DNA of 64,000 bases. It comes from Actinomycetes bacterium. GTDB taxonomy: Bacteria > Actinomycetota > Actinomycetes > Mycobacteriales > Mycobacteriaceae. The notes under the pieces are model-generated. The model worked only from the letters and a program-made list of their open reading frames with translations. It made no database searches and was not told the origin of the DNA. Positions 25,490-38,814 of this stretch are shown here, piece by piece (position 1 is the stretch's first letter; every line of letters starts with the position of its first letter). The stretch lies in contig JAHZIT010000005.1 of NCBI GenBank assembly GCA_022601275.1, forward strand, positions 21,777-85,776, in the 5' to 3' direction. A program made the translations under genes and the position numbers.

Positions 25490-26419
25490 TCAGTCGCGGT
25501 CGGCCAGGGTCACCTCGACCCCACCGACCAGGTCGGTAGTCAGGTTGTAGATAAAAACTCCGACGGTCGCTGCGGCGGTCATGAGCACGATGTTCACCAG
25601 ACCGATCAACGCGGCCCCGCCGAAGATGGTGCCGCTGGAGACGAGTTCGCCGCCGGTGCTACCGCTGGCGCTGGTCAGCAGATCACCGACGTTGCTATTG
25701 AGCTTGCTCCACACACCCATGCCGCCGAGCACCAGATACAGGAACGCCACCGCGATCATCCACACGAAGAACATCGCCACCGACAGCACCAGCGATACCT
25801 TCAGTGCGCTCCAGGGATCGACGTGCCGGATCTGCATGCTCGCCCGCACCGGGCCCTTGGCCGGCCGGACCGCGACCTGAACGGCCCCGCCGGAAGTCTG
25901 CGCCTGCTCGGGCGCCTTCGCCGGCTTTTCGACAACCGGTCGCTCCACCGGCCTGTTCTTCTGCTGAGGCCGGGGGGGCGCGTCCGACAGGTTGGGCAGC
26001 TCGCTGCCGTAATCCGCGGAACTCTCTTCGGAACGGGCTCCCCGGTCGGCACGCTCGCCCGGGCCCGCCGAGTCAGCCTCGCGCGCATCGGCAGTGGCCG
26101 GTGCGCCGGCGATGAAGCGGTTCAACCGGGCGTCCAGACCCGACGGGGCCCCCGGTGGACCCTCGGCGGCGGGGGGGGCTTCGGGTGGCTGCTGTTTCGC
26201 CCTGGCTCGGTCGGCCGGACCGCGTTGCCACGGAGGTGCGTCGCCCTGTGCGGCACCGCGTGCCGGCGGGGCGGCCACCGGTGGCGGACCGCTGCGCGTC
26301 ACCGAGTTCCCCAATGCACCCTCCTTCGGACCGGCACCCTCGGGAACAGCAGCGGAGCCGCTGTCGGCGCCCGATGTCTCGCCTGCACGGGAGGGTCCGG
26401 GCTCTATCGGTGAGCTCAC
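25490..26419 (-). CDS. DUF3566 transmembrane protein
   Basis: 309 residues. The first 195 or so are a Pro/Ala/Gly/Glu-rich, probably unstructured cytoplasmic region; the last 110 are the DUF3566 domain with two transmembrane helices (about 205-235 and 265-290) and the ending GGVEVTLADRD. Orthologue of Rv0007, always just downstream of gyrA; function unknown, possibly envelope-related. Start GTG 26419 has AAGGAG six to seven bases upstream. It is 49 bp after gyrA on the same strand, so gyrB-gyrA-DUF3566 is likely one transcript. Confidence 0.9.
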   Translation of the reverse strand: MSSPIEPGPSRAGETSGADSGSAAVPEGAGPKEGALGNSVTRSGPPPVAAPPARGAAQGDAPPWQRGPADRARAKQQPPEAPPAAEGPPGAPSGLDARLNRFIAGAPATADAREADSAGPGERADRGARSEESSADYGSELPNLSDAPPRPQQKNRPVERPVVEKPAKAPEQAQTSGGAVQVAVRPAKGPVRASMQIRHVDPWSALKVSLVLSVAMFFVWMIAVAFLYLVLGGMGVWSKLNSNVGDLLTSASGSTGGELVSSGTIFGGAALIGLVNIVLMTAAATVGVFIYNLTTDLVGGVEVTLADRD

Positions 26420-26468
26420 CTGGGACTCCTTAGCTCAGTGCCTACTGCTCGCAGCAGTCGGTGTCGCA

Positions 26469-28967
<2,499 letters not shown>

Positions 28968-28985
28968 TGGACTTCCCTCTCCTCA

Positions 28986-29048
28986 ATCCCTGCGAGCTCC
29001 CAGCCGATCCCTGCGAGCTCCCAGTCAATCCCTGCGAGCTCCCAGCCG
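28986..29048. repeat. Three 21-nt tandem repeats between gyrB and gyrA
   Basis: Units 28986-29006, 29007-29027 and 29028-29048 are identical except for the last three bases of the middle copy. Each contains the palindrome GAGCTC. They lie in the gyrA leader, within 20 bp of the gyrA start. Confidence 0.93.
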
Positions 29049-29050
29049 AA

Positions 29051-29098
29051 CGTGAAGTTGTCGTCACGGTGAGCGCCGAACGCGCGGGCAACTTCACG
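29051..29098. repeat. 10-bp perfect inverted repeat downstream of gyrB
   Basis: CGTGAAGTTG (29051-29060) and CAACTTCACG (29089-29098) pair perfectly around a 28-nt spacer, starting 9 bp after the gyrB stop in the direction of transcription. It may fold as a hairpin in the gyrBA transcript, be a protein-binding site, or be a REP-like element. Confidence 0.7.
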
Positions 29099-29107
29099 GT
29101 CGATGCG

Positions 29108-31234
<2,127 letters not shown>

Positions 31235-31287
31235 TCAGCACTTACCCACAGGCGGCGTTTCTGCGCACCTATTTGCCTCGCCTACGG

Positions 31288-31306
31288 ATTATCTCGAATA
31301 TCTATA
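31288..31306 (-). promoter_or_regulatory. AT-rich candidate -10 region for gyrBA
   Basis: In the 233-bp gap before gyrB the minus strand shows an AT-rich island with TATAGA (31306-31301) and GATAAT (31293-31288), both -10-like, in an otherwise GC-rich stretch. No clear -35 was found, so the exact promoter is not fixed. CTCGA/TCGAG inverted repeats surround it. Confidence 0.35.
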
Positions 31307-31374
31307 CGTCGAGACGCTCGAGAGTTGTGCATGGATCCTTGTTGCCGCTCTCAGCCCGTGATAATGGAACGTGC

Positions 31375-31968
31375 CTATCCGTAGGTGTCACGCGGTCCGC
31401 GGCCCTTCACCCGGTAGGGCCCCTTGCGCCACGACGGACCCACCGGACCGACGACTTTCAGTGTGGTCACCACCCCGTCACCGACAGCGGCGGCGATCTT
31501 GGCGAGAAGTTGCGCCTGCACCATTCGCAACTGCGTGGCCCAGGCCGTTGACTCTGCCGACACGGTCAGAACACCGTCGTGCAGCGAGGTGGGTACGGCG
31601 TGCGCCGCGATCTGCTCGCCGACCACGGCCCGCCATCGGCCGAACACCGACCCTTCGGCAACCCGCCCAGACCATCCCCGGCTGCGAGCCAGGTCGCTGG
31701 TGGCAGCCCCGAGGAGTTGGGGGTCACGGCCATCGGGAGTCGGGCCGGACCACCGGCGTCGGCTGTTGCCCGCGATCCGGCGCGGCCCAGGAGAGTTGCG
31801 CCCGCGTCCGACATTCTTACCCTGGCTCCGCGCAGCACCCCGTGCTTCCTCGAGGGTGCGCCGCACCAGGTCCATCCCCTGGAGACCGGCGAGTTCGGCG
31901 GGCGGCTGGAACGCAGGACCCGGATCACCAGGATTGTCGTCACATTCCTCAGGGTCGCCAACATTCAT
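31375..31968 (-). CDS. DUF721 (DciA-like) protein downstream of recF
   Basis: 197 residues. A charged N-terminal half containing [17 protein letters not shown], then a DUF721 domain (about 95-180; [51 protein letters not shown]). Orthologue of Rv0004. DUF721 proteins include DciA, the DnaB helicase-loading factor of bacteria without DnaC; mycobacterial members have been linked to replication start. The ATG overlaps the recF stop as ATGA, so the two are coupled. Place between recF and gyrB fits a replication role. Confidence 0.9.
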   Translation of the reverse strand: MNVGDPEECDDNPGDPGPAFQPPAELAGLQGMDLVRRTLEEARGAARSQGKNVGRGRNSPGPRRIAGNSRRRWSGPTPDGRDPQLLGAATSDLARSRGWSGRVAEGSVFGRWRAVVGEQIAAHAVPTSLHDGVLTVSAESTAWATQLRMVQAQLLAKIAAAVGDGVVTTLKVVGPVGPSWRKGPYRVKGRGPRDTYG

Positions 31969-33125
31969 GACAAAACCCCCGAGATACGACCGCTGTCGCT
32001 GTCGTGCATGGTGATGTCGATCCGGCGGACGTCCCAGCCCGCCGGGATGTCCTCGTGTACTGCGGCGGTCACCAAGACCTGCTCAGCAGAAACCGCGACC
32101 TGTGCCAACGCAGCCCGCCGCGCGGTATCGAGCTCGGCGAAAACGTCGTCGAGAAGCAACACCGGATCTGTGCCTTCGGCACGCAACAATTCGTATGCGG
32201 CCAATCGCAACGCCAACGCGAACGACCACGATTCTCCGTGGCTGGCAAATCCTTTGGCAACCTGCTCTCCGAGGCGCAACTCCAAGTCATCGCGGTGCGG
32301 ACCGACCAGACACACCCCGCGCTCCAGTTCGGCCTCACGTCGCCGCCCCAGCTCTTCGAGCAGCGCAGCCTCGAACGTTGCCCTGTCGGCATTTCCCGCA
32401 GCGGCTTCACTCTCGATCCCTCCCACGCGGCTGCGATAACGGATTCCGGCCGGACGTGCTTCGGGGGCCAACAGCCGATACGCGCGCTGAACTTCGGGAG
32501 CTAATTCTCCCACCAACTCCACGCGTGCAGCCACCAATTCCGCGCCATGGGCTGCCAGGTACCCGTCCCAGACCTCGAGGGACTCCAGTGCACCGCGATC
32601 CCCTCGGTGGCGTGCAGGACCCGCAGTCTTGAGCAAGGCGGTGCGCTGTCGGACGACCTTGTCGTAGTCGGCTCGCACGGCTGCCACCCGTGGGCGCCGC
32701 GTCGTGGCCAGTTCATCCAGATAGCGCCGGCGCTCACCGGGGTCGCCACGCACTAGCGACAAATCCTCCGGCGCGAACAACACAGCCCGCAGCATGCCCA
32801 GGATTTCACGCGCTGATCTCACCGGGGAGCGGTTCAGCCTCCCCTTGTTCGCCCGCCCCGAGGTCACATCGAGGTCGATGGCGAGCTCGCGGCCGTCGCT
32901 GACGATGATGGTAGACACCACCGCCCGCTCGGCACCCGCGCGGATCAGAGGCGCGTCGGCAGCCACCCGATGTGAGCTGAGCGTCGACGAGTACCACAGT
33001 GCTTCAATAAGATTGGTCTTGCCGAACCCATTGGAGCCGACGAACACGGTGCGCCCGGGCTCAAGGTCGAGCTCAACCCGCTCCCACGACCGGAAGTCTG
33101 TTAGGGCGAGATGGCGTACGTACAC
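31965..33125 (-). CDS. recF: DNA recombination/repair ATPase RecF
   Basis: 386 residues. SMC-like ABC ATPase with Walker [10 protein letters not shown] (about 31-39), the signature region near [11 protein letters not shown] (about 285) and Walker [12 protein letters not shown] (about 336). RecF works with RecO/RecR to load RecA at gaps during replication repair. Start GTG 33125 gives the family [14 protein letters not shown]; it lies 13 bp after gnd and is probably coupled to it. It overlaps the DUF721 gene by 4 bp. Confidence 0.96.
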   Translation of the reverse strand: MYVRHLALTDFRSWERVELDLEPGRTVFVGSNGFGKTNLIEALWYSSTLSSHRVAADAPLIRAGAERAVVSTIIVSDGRELAIDLDVTSGRANKGRLNRSPVRSAREILGMLRAVLFAPEDLSLVRGDPGERRRYLDELATTRRPRVAAVRADYDKVVRQRTALLKTAGPARHRGDRGALESLEVWDGYLAAHGAELVAARVELVGELAPEVQRAYRLLAPEARPAGIRYRSRVGGIESEAAAGNADRATFEAALLEELGRRREAELERGVCLVGPHRDDLELRLGEQVAKGFASHGESWSFALALRLAAYELLRAEGTDPVLLLDDVFAELDTARRAALAQVAVSAEQVLVTAAVHEDIPAGWDVRRIDITMHDSDSGRISGVLS

Positions 33126-33138
33126 CGATGCACCCCGG

Positions 33139-34032
33139 TCACCCAGACTCGCTGACTCTCTTTACTGCGTGGCCACCGAATTGATTGCGCAGTGCCGCTA
33201 CCGCTTTCATCGTCGGTGAGTCGTCCTGGCGCGAAAGGAACCGGGCGAACAATGCCGCGGCGATGCTCGGCACCGGCACCCGCAGCCGGATCGCTTCCTC
33301 CACCGTCCACCGGCCCTCACCGGAATCCTCTGTATAGCCACTGATCTCACCCAGATCCGGGTCTTCCTTGAGCGCCTTGGCGAGCAATTGCTGAAGCCAG
33401 GACCGAACGACCGTGCCGTTGGTCCAGGCTTGATAGACGGCTTGGGGGTTCTCGACGAGATCCTCAGCCGCGAGCATCTCGTATCCCTCGGCATAGGCCG
33501 TCATCAGGGCGTATTCCACACCGTTGTGCACCATCTTGGCGAAATGCCCGGCACCGACCGGCCCGACGTGCACGAATCCATCCTCCAGAGGTCCCGGCGG
33601 ACGCAATGCGTCGAAGATCGGCATTGCTCGCGCAATGTCGGCATCGCTACCCCCAACCATCAACCCATAGCCTTCGGTCAATCCCCAGATACCGCCGGAT
33701 ACGCCTGCGTCAACGAATCCGATTCCCTTTTCCCCCAACAACTTCGCATGCGGTGCATCCTCGGTGTACCGGGAGTTGCCTCCGTCGATGACCAAATCGC
33801 CCGCTCCGAGCACCTCTCCCAATTCTGAGATGGTCTTGTCGGTCACTGTGCCCGATGGCACCATCACCCATACAACGCGGGGCGAGGCCAGCGCAGCCGC
33901 GAGCTCCCCAAGGGACGCCACATCGGAGACTTCTGGTCTTGGGTCGTAGCCGATGACGTCGTGCCCTGCCTCGCGCAAACGGGCACGCATGTTGAATCCC
34001 ATCTTGCCGAGACCCACGAGACCTAGTTGCAT
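33139..34032 (-). CDS. gnd: 6-phosphogluconate dehydrogenase (decarboxylating), short type
   Basis: 297 residues, the short GndA-like form. The Rossmann motif GLVGLGKMG (about 4-12), [12 protein letters not shown] (substrate loop, about 120), and [15 protein letters not shown] with the catalytic Lys (about 175) are intact. It oxidises 6-phosphogluconate to ribulose-5-phosphate and CO2. It sits between dnaN and recF, as in other mycobacteria; the metabolic link to replication is unknown. ATG 34032 is 32 bp after the dnaN stop. Confidence 0.94.
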   Translation of the reverse strand: MQLGLVGLGKMGFNMRARLREAGHDVIGYDPRPEVSDVASLGELAAALASPRVVWVMVPSGTVTDKTISELGEVLGAGDLVIDGGNSRYTEDAPHAKLLGEKGIGFVDAGVSGGIWGLTEGYGLMVGGSDADIARAMPIFDALRPPGPLEDGFVHVGPVGAGHFAKMVHNGVEYALMTAYAEGYEMLAAEDLVENPQAVYQAWTNGTVVRSWLQQLLAKALKEDPDLGEISGYTEDSGEGRWTVEEAIRLRVPVPSIAAALFARFLSRQDDSPTMKAVAALRNQFGGHAVKRVSESG

Positions 34033-34064
34033 CTACGCATCCCTTCTCCTGTCCGTGCCTAGGG

Positions 34065-35258
34065 TCAACCGGGAAGGCGCACCGGCATCAACAAATAGAC
34101 GTAGTCCGTTTGAGCCGCCGAGAACGGACCCTCGCCGCCGGCGACGCCATCCTCCTCGCCGGCCGGACGCAACACCGCTGGCCGGCTCGGTGTGGTGAAA
34201 CCGAACGTGACTTTCTCGGCATGAAGGGAACCGAGGCCGTCGGTCAAGTACGTCGGATTGAAGGCGATGGTCAGCGGACTCCCGGCGAACTCCACCGGCA
34301 GATCCTCCTCTGCCCGACCCACATCGTCAGCACCGGCGGACAACCGCAGCACGCCGTCGCCGAACTCCATCCGTACCTGTGCTCCCCGGTCAGCGACAAG
34401 GGCGACGCGCTTGATCGCCTCGGTCAGCTCGGCAACGGCCATCGTGGCCACTGCTGTGTGTTCGCTGGGAAGTAGCTGCCGGAATTTTGGGAACTCCGCA
34501 TCCAGCAGTCGGGTCGTGGAACTCTTTCCTTTGCTGCGAATTCCGAGCAGGCCTTCGCTGCCCACTGTCGGCCCCGACCCCAGTGACAGGTGCACTTCTT
34601 CGCCGTCGGTACCTGCCTTCGCCGCTTCGGCCAAGGTTCTGGCGGGAACCAGTACCTCCACTTCCACGCCGGTCGAAGCGGTCGCCCAGGTCAGCTCCCG
34701 CACCGCCAGCCGAAAGCGGTCGGTAGCGGCCAAAACGACCTTTTCTCCGGAGATCTCCACTCTGATTCCGGTCAACATGGGCAAGGTGTCATCGCGTCCC
34801 GCGGCGACAGCCACTTGCCCGATGGCTTCGGCAAACAGATCCGAAGACAGCACGCCGGTTTCGTCGGGCAGCGTCGGCAACGTGGGGTAATCCTCGACAG
34901 CCATCGTCGGGAGGGAAAAACGAGCGCTACCGCACGTCAAGGAGACCCGGGTCCCTTCGGCGCTCACGTCGACCGGCTTGGCCGGTAACGACTTGACAAT
35001 ATCGGAGAGCAGCCGGCCGGATACCAAAACGCTTCCAGGAGAGGCTATCTCAGCAGGAATCTTCACTTCGGCGGAGACTTCGTAATCGAATCCCGAGACG
35101 GTCAGTCCGTCGTCGGATCCGGTGAGAAGCACACCCGCCAGCACCGGCACCGTCGGCCTGGAAGGAAGATTGCGGGCGACCCAGGCAACCGCATCGGCGA
35201 AGTCTTCGCGGGTCAATCGAAATTTCAAATCCGTGAGACCTGCTGCCGCCACGTTCAT
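34065..35258 (-). CDS. dnaN: DNA polymerase III beta subunit (sliding clamp)
   Basis: 397 residues, three beta-clamp domains (about 8-130, 140-255, 258-397) and the conserved C-terminal strand [15 protein letters not shown] dimer of this ring tethers polymerase III to DNA. A loop near the C-terminus ([13 protein letters not shown]) is mycobacteria-like. Start ATG 35258 ([13 protein letters not shown]) has GAAGGGA upstream; the frame opens at 35276 but that start has no site. The oriC gap lies directly upstream. Confidence 0.96.
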   Translation of the reverse strand: MNVAAAGLTDLKFRLTREDFADAVAWVARNLPSRPTVPVLAGVLLTGSDDGLTVSGFDYEVSAEVKIPAEIASPGSVLVSGRLLSDIVKSLPAKPVDVSAEGTRVSLTCGSARFSLPTMAVEDYPTLPTLPDETGVLSSDLFAEAIGQVAVAAGRDDTLPMLTGIRVEISGEKVVLAATDRFRLAVRELTWATASTGVEVEVLVPARTLAEAAKAGTDGEEVHLSLGSGPTVGSEGLLGIRSKGKSSTTRLLDAEFPKFRQLLPSEHTAVATMAVAELTEAIKRVALVADRGAQVRMEFGDGVLRLSAGADDVGRAEEDLPVEFAGSPLTIAFNPTYLTDGLGSLHAEKVTFGFTTPSRPAVLRPAGEEDGVAGGEGPFSAAQTDYVYLLMPVRLPG

Positions 35259-35470
35259 AGCGTCCCTTCGATGCACACCCCGACAAAAACGTCAATCAGC
35301 GATTTCCGGTGTCGCACACCGCGCCGCCCGGACGCGCTACGCCGACCGAAACGGCTGTCGATGAACCACCGTAGAGCCTCTGGGCCCAACTTGAAAGCTA
35401 ATCGGCTGGGCTGACATCAGTGGGTAAACGGACCACCCGAACACGCCTGTTCCGAGTTTCCCCAGGGCTC

Positions 35471-35516
35471 TTCTTCTAGAGGAAATTCATAGATTTGTAA
35501 CAGCAGTAGTAATAGG
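35471..35516. other. AT-rich stretch in oriC, candidate DNA unwinding element
   Basis: About 46 bp with far more A/T than the surrounding sequence, including ATTCATAGATTTGTAACAG and AGTAGTAATAGG, directly beside the first DnaA boxes. Position and base content fit a duplex-opening site. Confidence 0.55.
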
Positions 35517-35528
35517 ACCTGTGGAGAT

Positions 35529-35592
35529 TGTGGATAGGTGCGGTGCTGCGCTGTACAGCGGTGCCAGGCGGGTGTTGGTGCGTTGTGGATAG
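35529..35592 (-). promoter_or_regulatory. Two DnaA boxes in oriC (minus orientation)
   Basis: TGTGGATAG occurs at 35529-35537 and 35584-35592; read on the minus strand it is CTATCCACA, which fits the relaxed mycobacterial box (T/C)(T/C)(G/A)TCCACA. Spacing between them is 55 bp. Confidence 0.8.
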
Positions 35593-35673
35593 CCGGTGGG
35601 TGGCGACGGGGTGGTTGGGGATACCGGCACAGGTGGGGAGGAAATCGGGGGAGAAGAGGGTCTTGACCCCATC

Positions 35674-35694
35674 TTGTCCACACGGCGGTCCACA
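35674..35694 (+). promoter_or_regulatory. DnaA box pair in oriC (plus orientation)
   Basis: TTGTCCACA (35674-35682) is the preferred mycobacterial DnaA box. CGGTCCACA (35686-35694), 12 bp downstream in the same direction, keeps the TCCACA core with one or two changes in the first bases. Confidence 0.82.
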
Positions 35695-35767
35695 GGGCGG
35701 GTCTGTGACAGTTGGGACGGCAGGGGCGAAAGTTTTTTGACATTGGGTGTGCGGCAGCGGCCGGCTG

Positions 35768-35854
35768 AGGCGGGGAGGGTTCAGGCGGGGAGGGTTCAGG
35801 CGGGGAGGGTTCAGGCGGGGAGGGTTCAGGCGGGGAGGGTTCAGGCGGGGAGGG
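35768..35854 (+). repeat. G-rich 15-nt tandem repeat next to dnaA in oriC
   Basis: Five perfect 15-nt copies of AGGCGGGGAGGGTTC (35768-35842) and 12 bases of a sixth. Every copy holds G runs of 2, 4 and 3, so the plus strand could fold into G-quadruplexes; the dnaA transcript would carry the C-rich complement just after the stop codon. Confidence 0.95.
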
Positions 35855-35884
35855 CCGGAGATTCCGGGGGAAGAGTCGGTTATG

Positions 35885-37369
35885 TCAGCGCTTGGCGCGC
35901 TGACGGATTCGGGTGGTGAGTTCTTTCACGTGATCGAAGATCTCATGGCGCTGGGCCATCTCGGCGCGAATCTTTTTCTCCGCGTACATCACGGTGGTGT
36001 GATCGCGTCCGAACGCCTGGCCGATCTTGGGCAGCGAAAGGTCGGTCAGTTCGCGGCAAAGGTACATCGCGATTTGCCGCGATTGCGCCAGAGCGCGGGT
36101 CTTGCCGGGTCCGCGGAGCTCCTCGACGCTCGTCTCGAAGTATTCCGCGGTGGCTGCCATGATCGACGCAATACTGATCTGCATGGTGGAGGAGTCCGAG
36201 ATCAGATCACGGAGCACGATCTCGGCGAGGGATTTGTCGATAGGGGTCTTGTTCAGCGAGGCAAATGCCGTGACGCGGATGAGGGCGCCCTCCAGCTCGC
36301 GAATGTTGCGTTCGATCCGGCTGGCGATCAGCTCGAGTACGTCGTCGGGTACCTCCAACCGATCCATCCGAGCTTTCTTGCGCAGGATGGCAATTCGGGT
36401 TTCCAGTTCCGGCGGTTGTACGTCGGTGATCAGTCCCCACTCGAACCTGGTTCGCAAGCGGTCCTCGAGAGTAGCCAGTTGCTTGGGTGGACGATCGGAG
36501 GAGATGACGATCTGCTTGTTGGCGTTGTGCAGGGTATTGAAGGTGTGGAAGAACTCCTCCTGGATGCCGTCCTTGCCCTCGATGAACTGAATGTCATCGA
36601 CGAGCAGGACGTCGATGTCTCGATAGGTGCGTTTGAACGAGGCCCGGCGATCGTCGCGGAGCGAGTTGATGAAGTCGTTGGTGAATTCTTCGGTGGAAAC
36701 GTACTTGACCCGCATGCCGGGAAACAGGCGCTGGGCGTAGTTGCCGGCCGCGTGGAGTAGGTGGGTTTTGCCCAGCCCCGATTCTCCCCAGATGAAGAGG
36801 GGGTTGTAGGCGCGGGCAGGAGCTTCGGCTATCGCAAGAGATGCCGCGTGGGCGAAGCGGTTGGAGGAGCCGATCACGAAGGTGTCGAAGGTATAGCGAC
36901 GGTTCAAGTTGATCGAGTTGTCGTCGTCTGCGGAAGACCCGTTGGACCGGCGGTTGAAGTAGGTGGGCCAGCTCTCTTCGGCGCTGGCCAGGGCCGCCGC
37001 GTCTTCGTCCTCCTCGTCGCTGTCGGGGGAGGGGGCGGGCTCACGAAACTCTTGATGTTCGGTGTCGGGGCTGATCGGGGTTTCGTCCTCTGGATCTGCG
37101 ATGCGGACCCCCAGCTCAACACGCTGGCCGAGTTGCTTGCTCAACGCGGCGATAATCGGTTCGCGCAGGTGGCGTTCGATCTCGTTCTGGACGAACGGGG
37201 TAGGTACCGACAGCAGAGCGAAACCCTCGGTGATGACCAGGGGACGCACCAGTTTGAGCCAGGCCCGTTGCTGGGGAGTCAACGACGAGGCCTCGCCAGA
37301 ATCGCCGTTGAGTTCGGTGACGACACGGTTCCATATGGCGACGAACGGGGGATCGGGGTTAGCTGTCAA
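35885..37369 (-). CDS. dnaA: Chromosomal replication initiator DnaA
   Basis: 494 residues. Domain I (about 1-95, [14 protein letters not shown]), an acidic linker domain II, AAA+ domain III (Walker [10 protein letters not shown], Walker [10 protein letters not shown], arginine-finger region [11 protein letters not shown]) and DNA-binding domain IV with the signature [14 protein letters not shown]. DnaA-ATP binds the boxes in oriC and opens the duplex. I take TTG 37369 as start ([13 protein letters not shown]), as in M. tuberculosis where dnaA also starts with TTG; the open frame reaches 37408 but the extra residues are not family-like. Two DnaA boxes lie 55-75 bp upstream of the start, suggesting self-control. 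Confidence 0.95.
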   Translation of the reverse strand: MTANPDPPFVAIWNRVVTELNGDSGEASSLTPQQRAWLKLVRPLVITEGFALLSVPTPFVQNEIERHLREPIIAALSKQLGQRVELGVRIADPEDETPISPDTEHQEFREPAPSPDSDEEDEDAAALASAEESWPTYFNRRSNGSSADDDNSINLNRRYTFDTFVIGSSNRFAHAASLAIAEAPARAYNPLFIWGESGLGKTHLLHAAGNYAQRLFPGMRVKYVSTEEFTNDFINSLRDDRRASFKRTYRDIDVLLVDDIQFIEGKDGIQEEFFHTFNTLHNANKQIVISSDRPPKQLATLEDRLRTRFEWGLITDVQPPELETRIAILRKKARMDRLEVPDDVLELIASRIERNIRELEGALIRVTAFASLNKTPIDKSLAEIVLRDLISDSSTMQISIASIMAATAEYFETSVEELRGPGKTRALAQSRQIAMYLCRELTDLSLPKIGQAFGRDHTTVMYAEKKIRAEMAQRHEIFDHVKELTTRIRQRAKR

Positions 37370-37423
37370 TGAGACGCACCCCCTAGCGGCCGGCCCAGAG
37401 ACGGCCAAAGTACCGGGAACGAT

Positions 37424-37444
37424 CTGTCCACAAAGTTATCCACA
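37424..37444 (+). promoter_or_regulatory. DnaA boxes upstream of dnaA
   Basis: CTGTCCACA (37424-37432) and TTATCCACA (37436-37444, the E. coli consensus) lie in tandem 55-75 bp ahead of the dnaA TTG, with a degenerate inverted copy at about 37448. The placement fits autoregulation of dnaA or an auxiliary part of the origin. Confidence 0.8.
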
Positions 37445-37759
37445 GGTTGTGGAGAAGGGTCGGTCGTCACCTGGTTGTTTACGGACGGGGATGCCGCTGG
37501 CCGGAGCGCGTCACGGTTTGGGTTCATTCCGTGGGCTCGCGACGGAATGGGAATCCTCGCTCTGTTGTCTCGTGCCGTCCCGACGTGGAATTGGCACTGC
37601 CAGAAGCTAACAGGTTTCTTTCCCGGTGCCAACAGTTCGGCAACATTGGTCAGTACTGAATTGCGGAGCGCTCAATAGTCCCAGGTGGACGTTACGGGCG
37701 GGGTCGATGAGACGTCGCCACGGTGCTCTGCATGCGTGCGCGTGGGTACGGAGACAGGT

Positions 37760-37788
37760 TTGACCTAGGTAATTCCCGTCAGTACCCT
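37760..37788 (+). promoter_or_regulatory. Candidate promoter of the rpmH operon
   Basis: TTGACC (37760-37765), a 17-bp spacer, then TACCCT (37783-37788), which fits the mycobacterial TANNNT -10. It is about 170 bp before the rpmH start. Confidence 0.45.
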
Positions 37789-37957
37789 CGAACAGTCGCC
37801 CGCACGTGGCGATACGGCTGCGACCTGGACCCCTGGGTAACGCGCCGGTTAGTAATGCGAGACGGACGACTTACCAACGGCCGACTGCGGCGCGCCCGCC
37901 ATGAGGGTTCATGGCTGCCTGACCGCGGAAAGCTAGACGCAACAAGGAGTGACAGCC

Positions 37958-38101
37958 GTGGCCAAGGGCAAGCGGACGTTTCAGCCCAATAATCGTCGCC
38001 GCGCGAGGGTGCACGGGTTCCGGCTGCGGATGCGTACGCGCGCCGGGCGGGCCATCGTGTCGGATCGGCGCCGCAAGGGCCGTCGTTCACTGACTGCGTG
38101 A
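37958..38101 (+). CDS. rpmH: 50S ribosomal protein L34
   Basis: 47 residues, the usual mycobacterial length. The sequence [20 protein letters not shown] and the rest of the Arg/Lys-rich chain, ending RRSLTA, are typical of L34 (bL34). Start GTG 37958 has AAGGAG nine bases upstream. It is too short to appear in many gene calls but the match is complete. First gene of the rpmH-rnpA-yidD-yidC-jag-rsmG-parA-parB run. Confidence 0.97.
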   Translation: MAKGKRTFQPNNRRRARVHGFRLRMRTRAGRAIVSDRRRKGRRSLTA

Positions 38102-38122
38102 TGCGGCGCAAGGTGTGACGAG

Positions 38123-38479
38123 GTGCTTCCGGCGCAGAACCGGATGACGAGCTCCACGGAGTTCGCCGTCACGGTTAGTCAGGGGACGCGGGCCGCGCAA
38201 CCGAACCTCGTTCTGTACACCCGGTCTGACGGGGCCTGCCGATCCGGACCGAGAATAGGTCTGGTCGTGTCAAAAGCGGTCGGTAATGCAGTCCAGCGGC
38301 ACCAGGTGTCCCGGCGGCTGCGGCATGCCGCGCGAACCATGCTCGAGGAGCTCGACCCCGCGGACCGCATGGTGATTCGCGCGTTGCCCAGCAGTCGCCA
38401 CGCGCCGTCGACGCGCCTGGAGCAAGAACTCAGGACGGCGCTGCAGCGCATCGAGTTGCGCTCCGGAGAAGCTAGGTGA
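38123..38479 (+). CDS. rnpA: Ribonuclease P protein component
   Basis: 118 residues. The family core [27 protein letters not shown] (RNR-type motif) is intact, followed by [12 protein letters not shown]. RnpA binds the RNase P RNA and helps process tRNA 5' ends. Start GTG 38123 ([14 protein letters not shown]) lies 21 bp after rpmH; AAGG is about nine bases upstream. The RNA partner is not in this window. Its stop overlaps the yidD start as GTGA. Confidence 0.94.
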   Translation: MLPAQNRMTSSTEFAVTVSQGTRAAQPNLVLYTRSDGACRSGPRIGLVVSKAVGNAVQRHQVSRRLRHAARTMLEELDPADRMVIRALPSSRHAPSTRLEQELRTALQRIELRSGEAR

Positions 38480-38814
38480 CCGCACGGTGGTCCGTGGCGC
38501 GGGCAGCGGTCTTCATGATCCAGCTCTACCGCCACGCGATTTCTCCGTTGCGGCCGCCGACCTGTCGGTTCACCCCGACCTGTAGTCAGTACGCAGTCGA
38601 CGCGCTCACCGAGTTCGGTGCGTTCCGGGGTGGTTGGCTGGCCGCGGTGCGTCTGCTGAAATGCGGACCGTGGCATCACGGAGGATGGGATCCGATACCG
38701 GATCGAGAAACAGCCCGCGGAGAGTACCGAAGCGAAGCCGCCGAATGTGCCTGCGGCATCACCGAAGACGGGATAAGTACGGTGCAGCAAGGGGAGAGTC
38801 AGACGCGTGTTTAA
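38476..38814 (+). CDS. yidD: Membrane protein insertion efficiency factor YidD
   Basis: 112 residues. The YidD signature is clear: [55 protein letters not shown], with the conserved Cys residues. YidD is thought to help YidC insert membrane proteins. Start GTG 38476 overlaps the rnpA stop; the 3' end overlaps the yidC start by 8 bp. The last 30 residues (CACGITEDG...) are beyond the usual YidD core. Confidence 0.93.
   Translation: MTARWSVARAAVFMIQLYRHAISPLRPPTCRFTPTCSQYAVDALTEFGAFRGGWLAAVRLLKCGPWHHGGWDPIPDRETARGEYRSEAAECACGITEDGISTVQQGESQTRV

Larger units (their letters stand above)
35259..35884. other. oriC: Chromosomal replication origin oriC (dnaA-dnaN intergenic region)
   Basis: 626 bp without a gene between dnaA and dnaN, the mycobacterial oriC position. 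It contains DnaA boxes on both strands (35529-35537, 35584-35592, 35674-35682, 35686-35694 and a weak one at 35520-35528), an AT-rich stretch at about 35471-35516 that may unwind, and a G-rich 15-nt tandem repeat at 35768-35854 beside the dnaA stop. Promoters for dnaN should also lie here. Confidence 0.92.
37370..37957. other. dnaA-rpmH divergent intergenic region
   Basis: 588 bp with no supported gene. It must hold the dnaA promoter(s) (minus) and the rpmH promoter (plus). Two DnaA boxes at 37424-37444 lie near dnaA and a promoter-like pair at 37760-37788 lies near rpmH. Nothing else clear was seen. Confidence 0.75.

Noticed and set aside
35768-35854. CRISPR-like repeat array
   Set aside because: The copies are directly adjacent without spacers and only 15 nt long; it is a simple tandem repeat.
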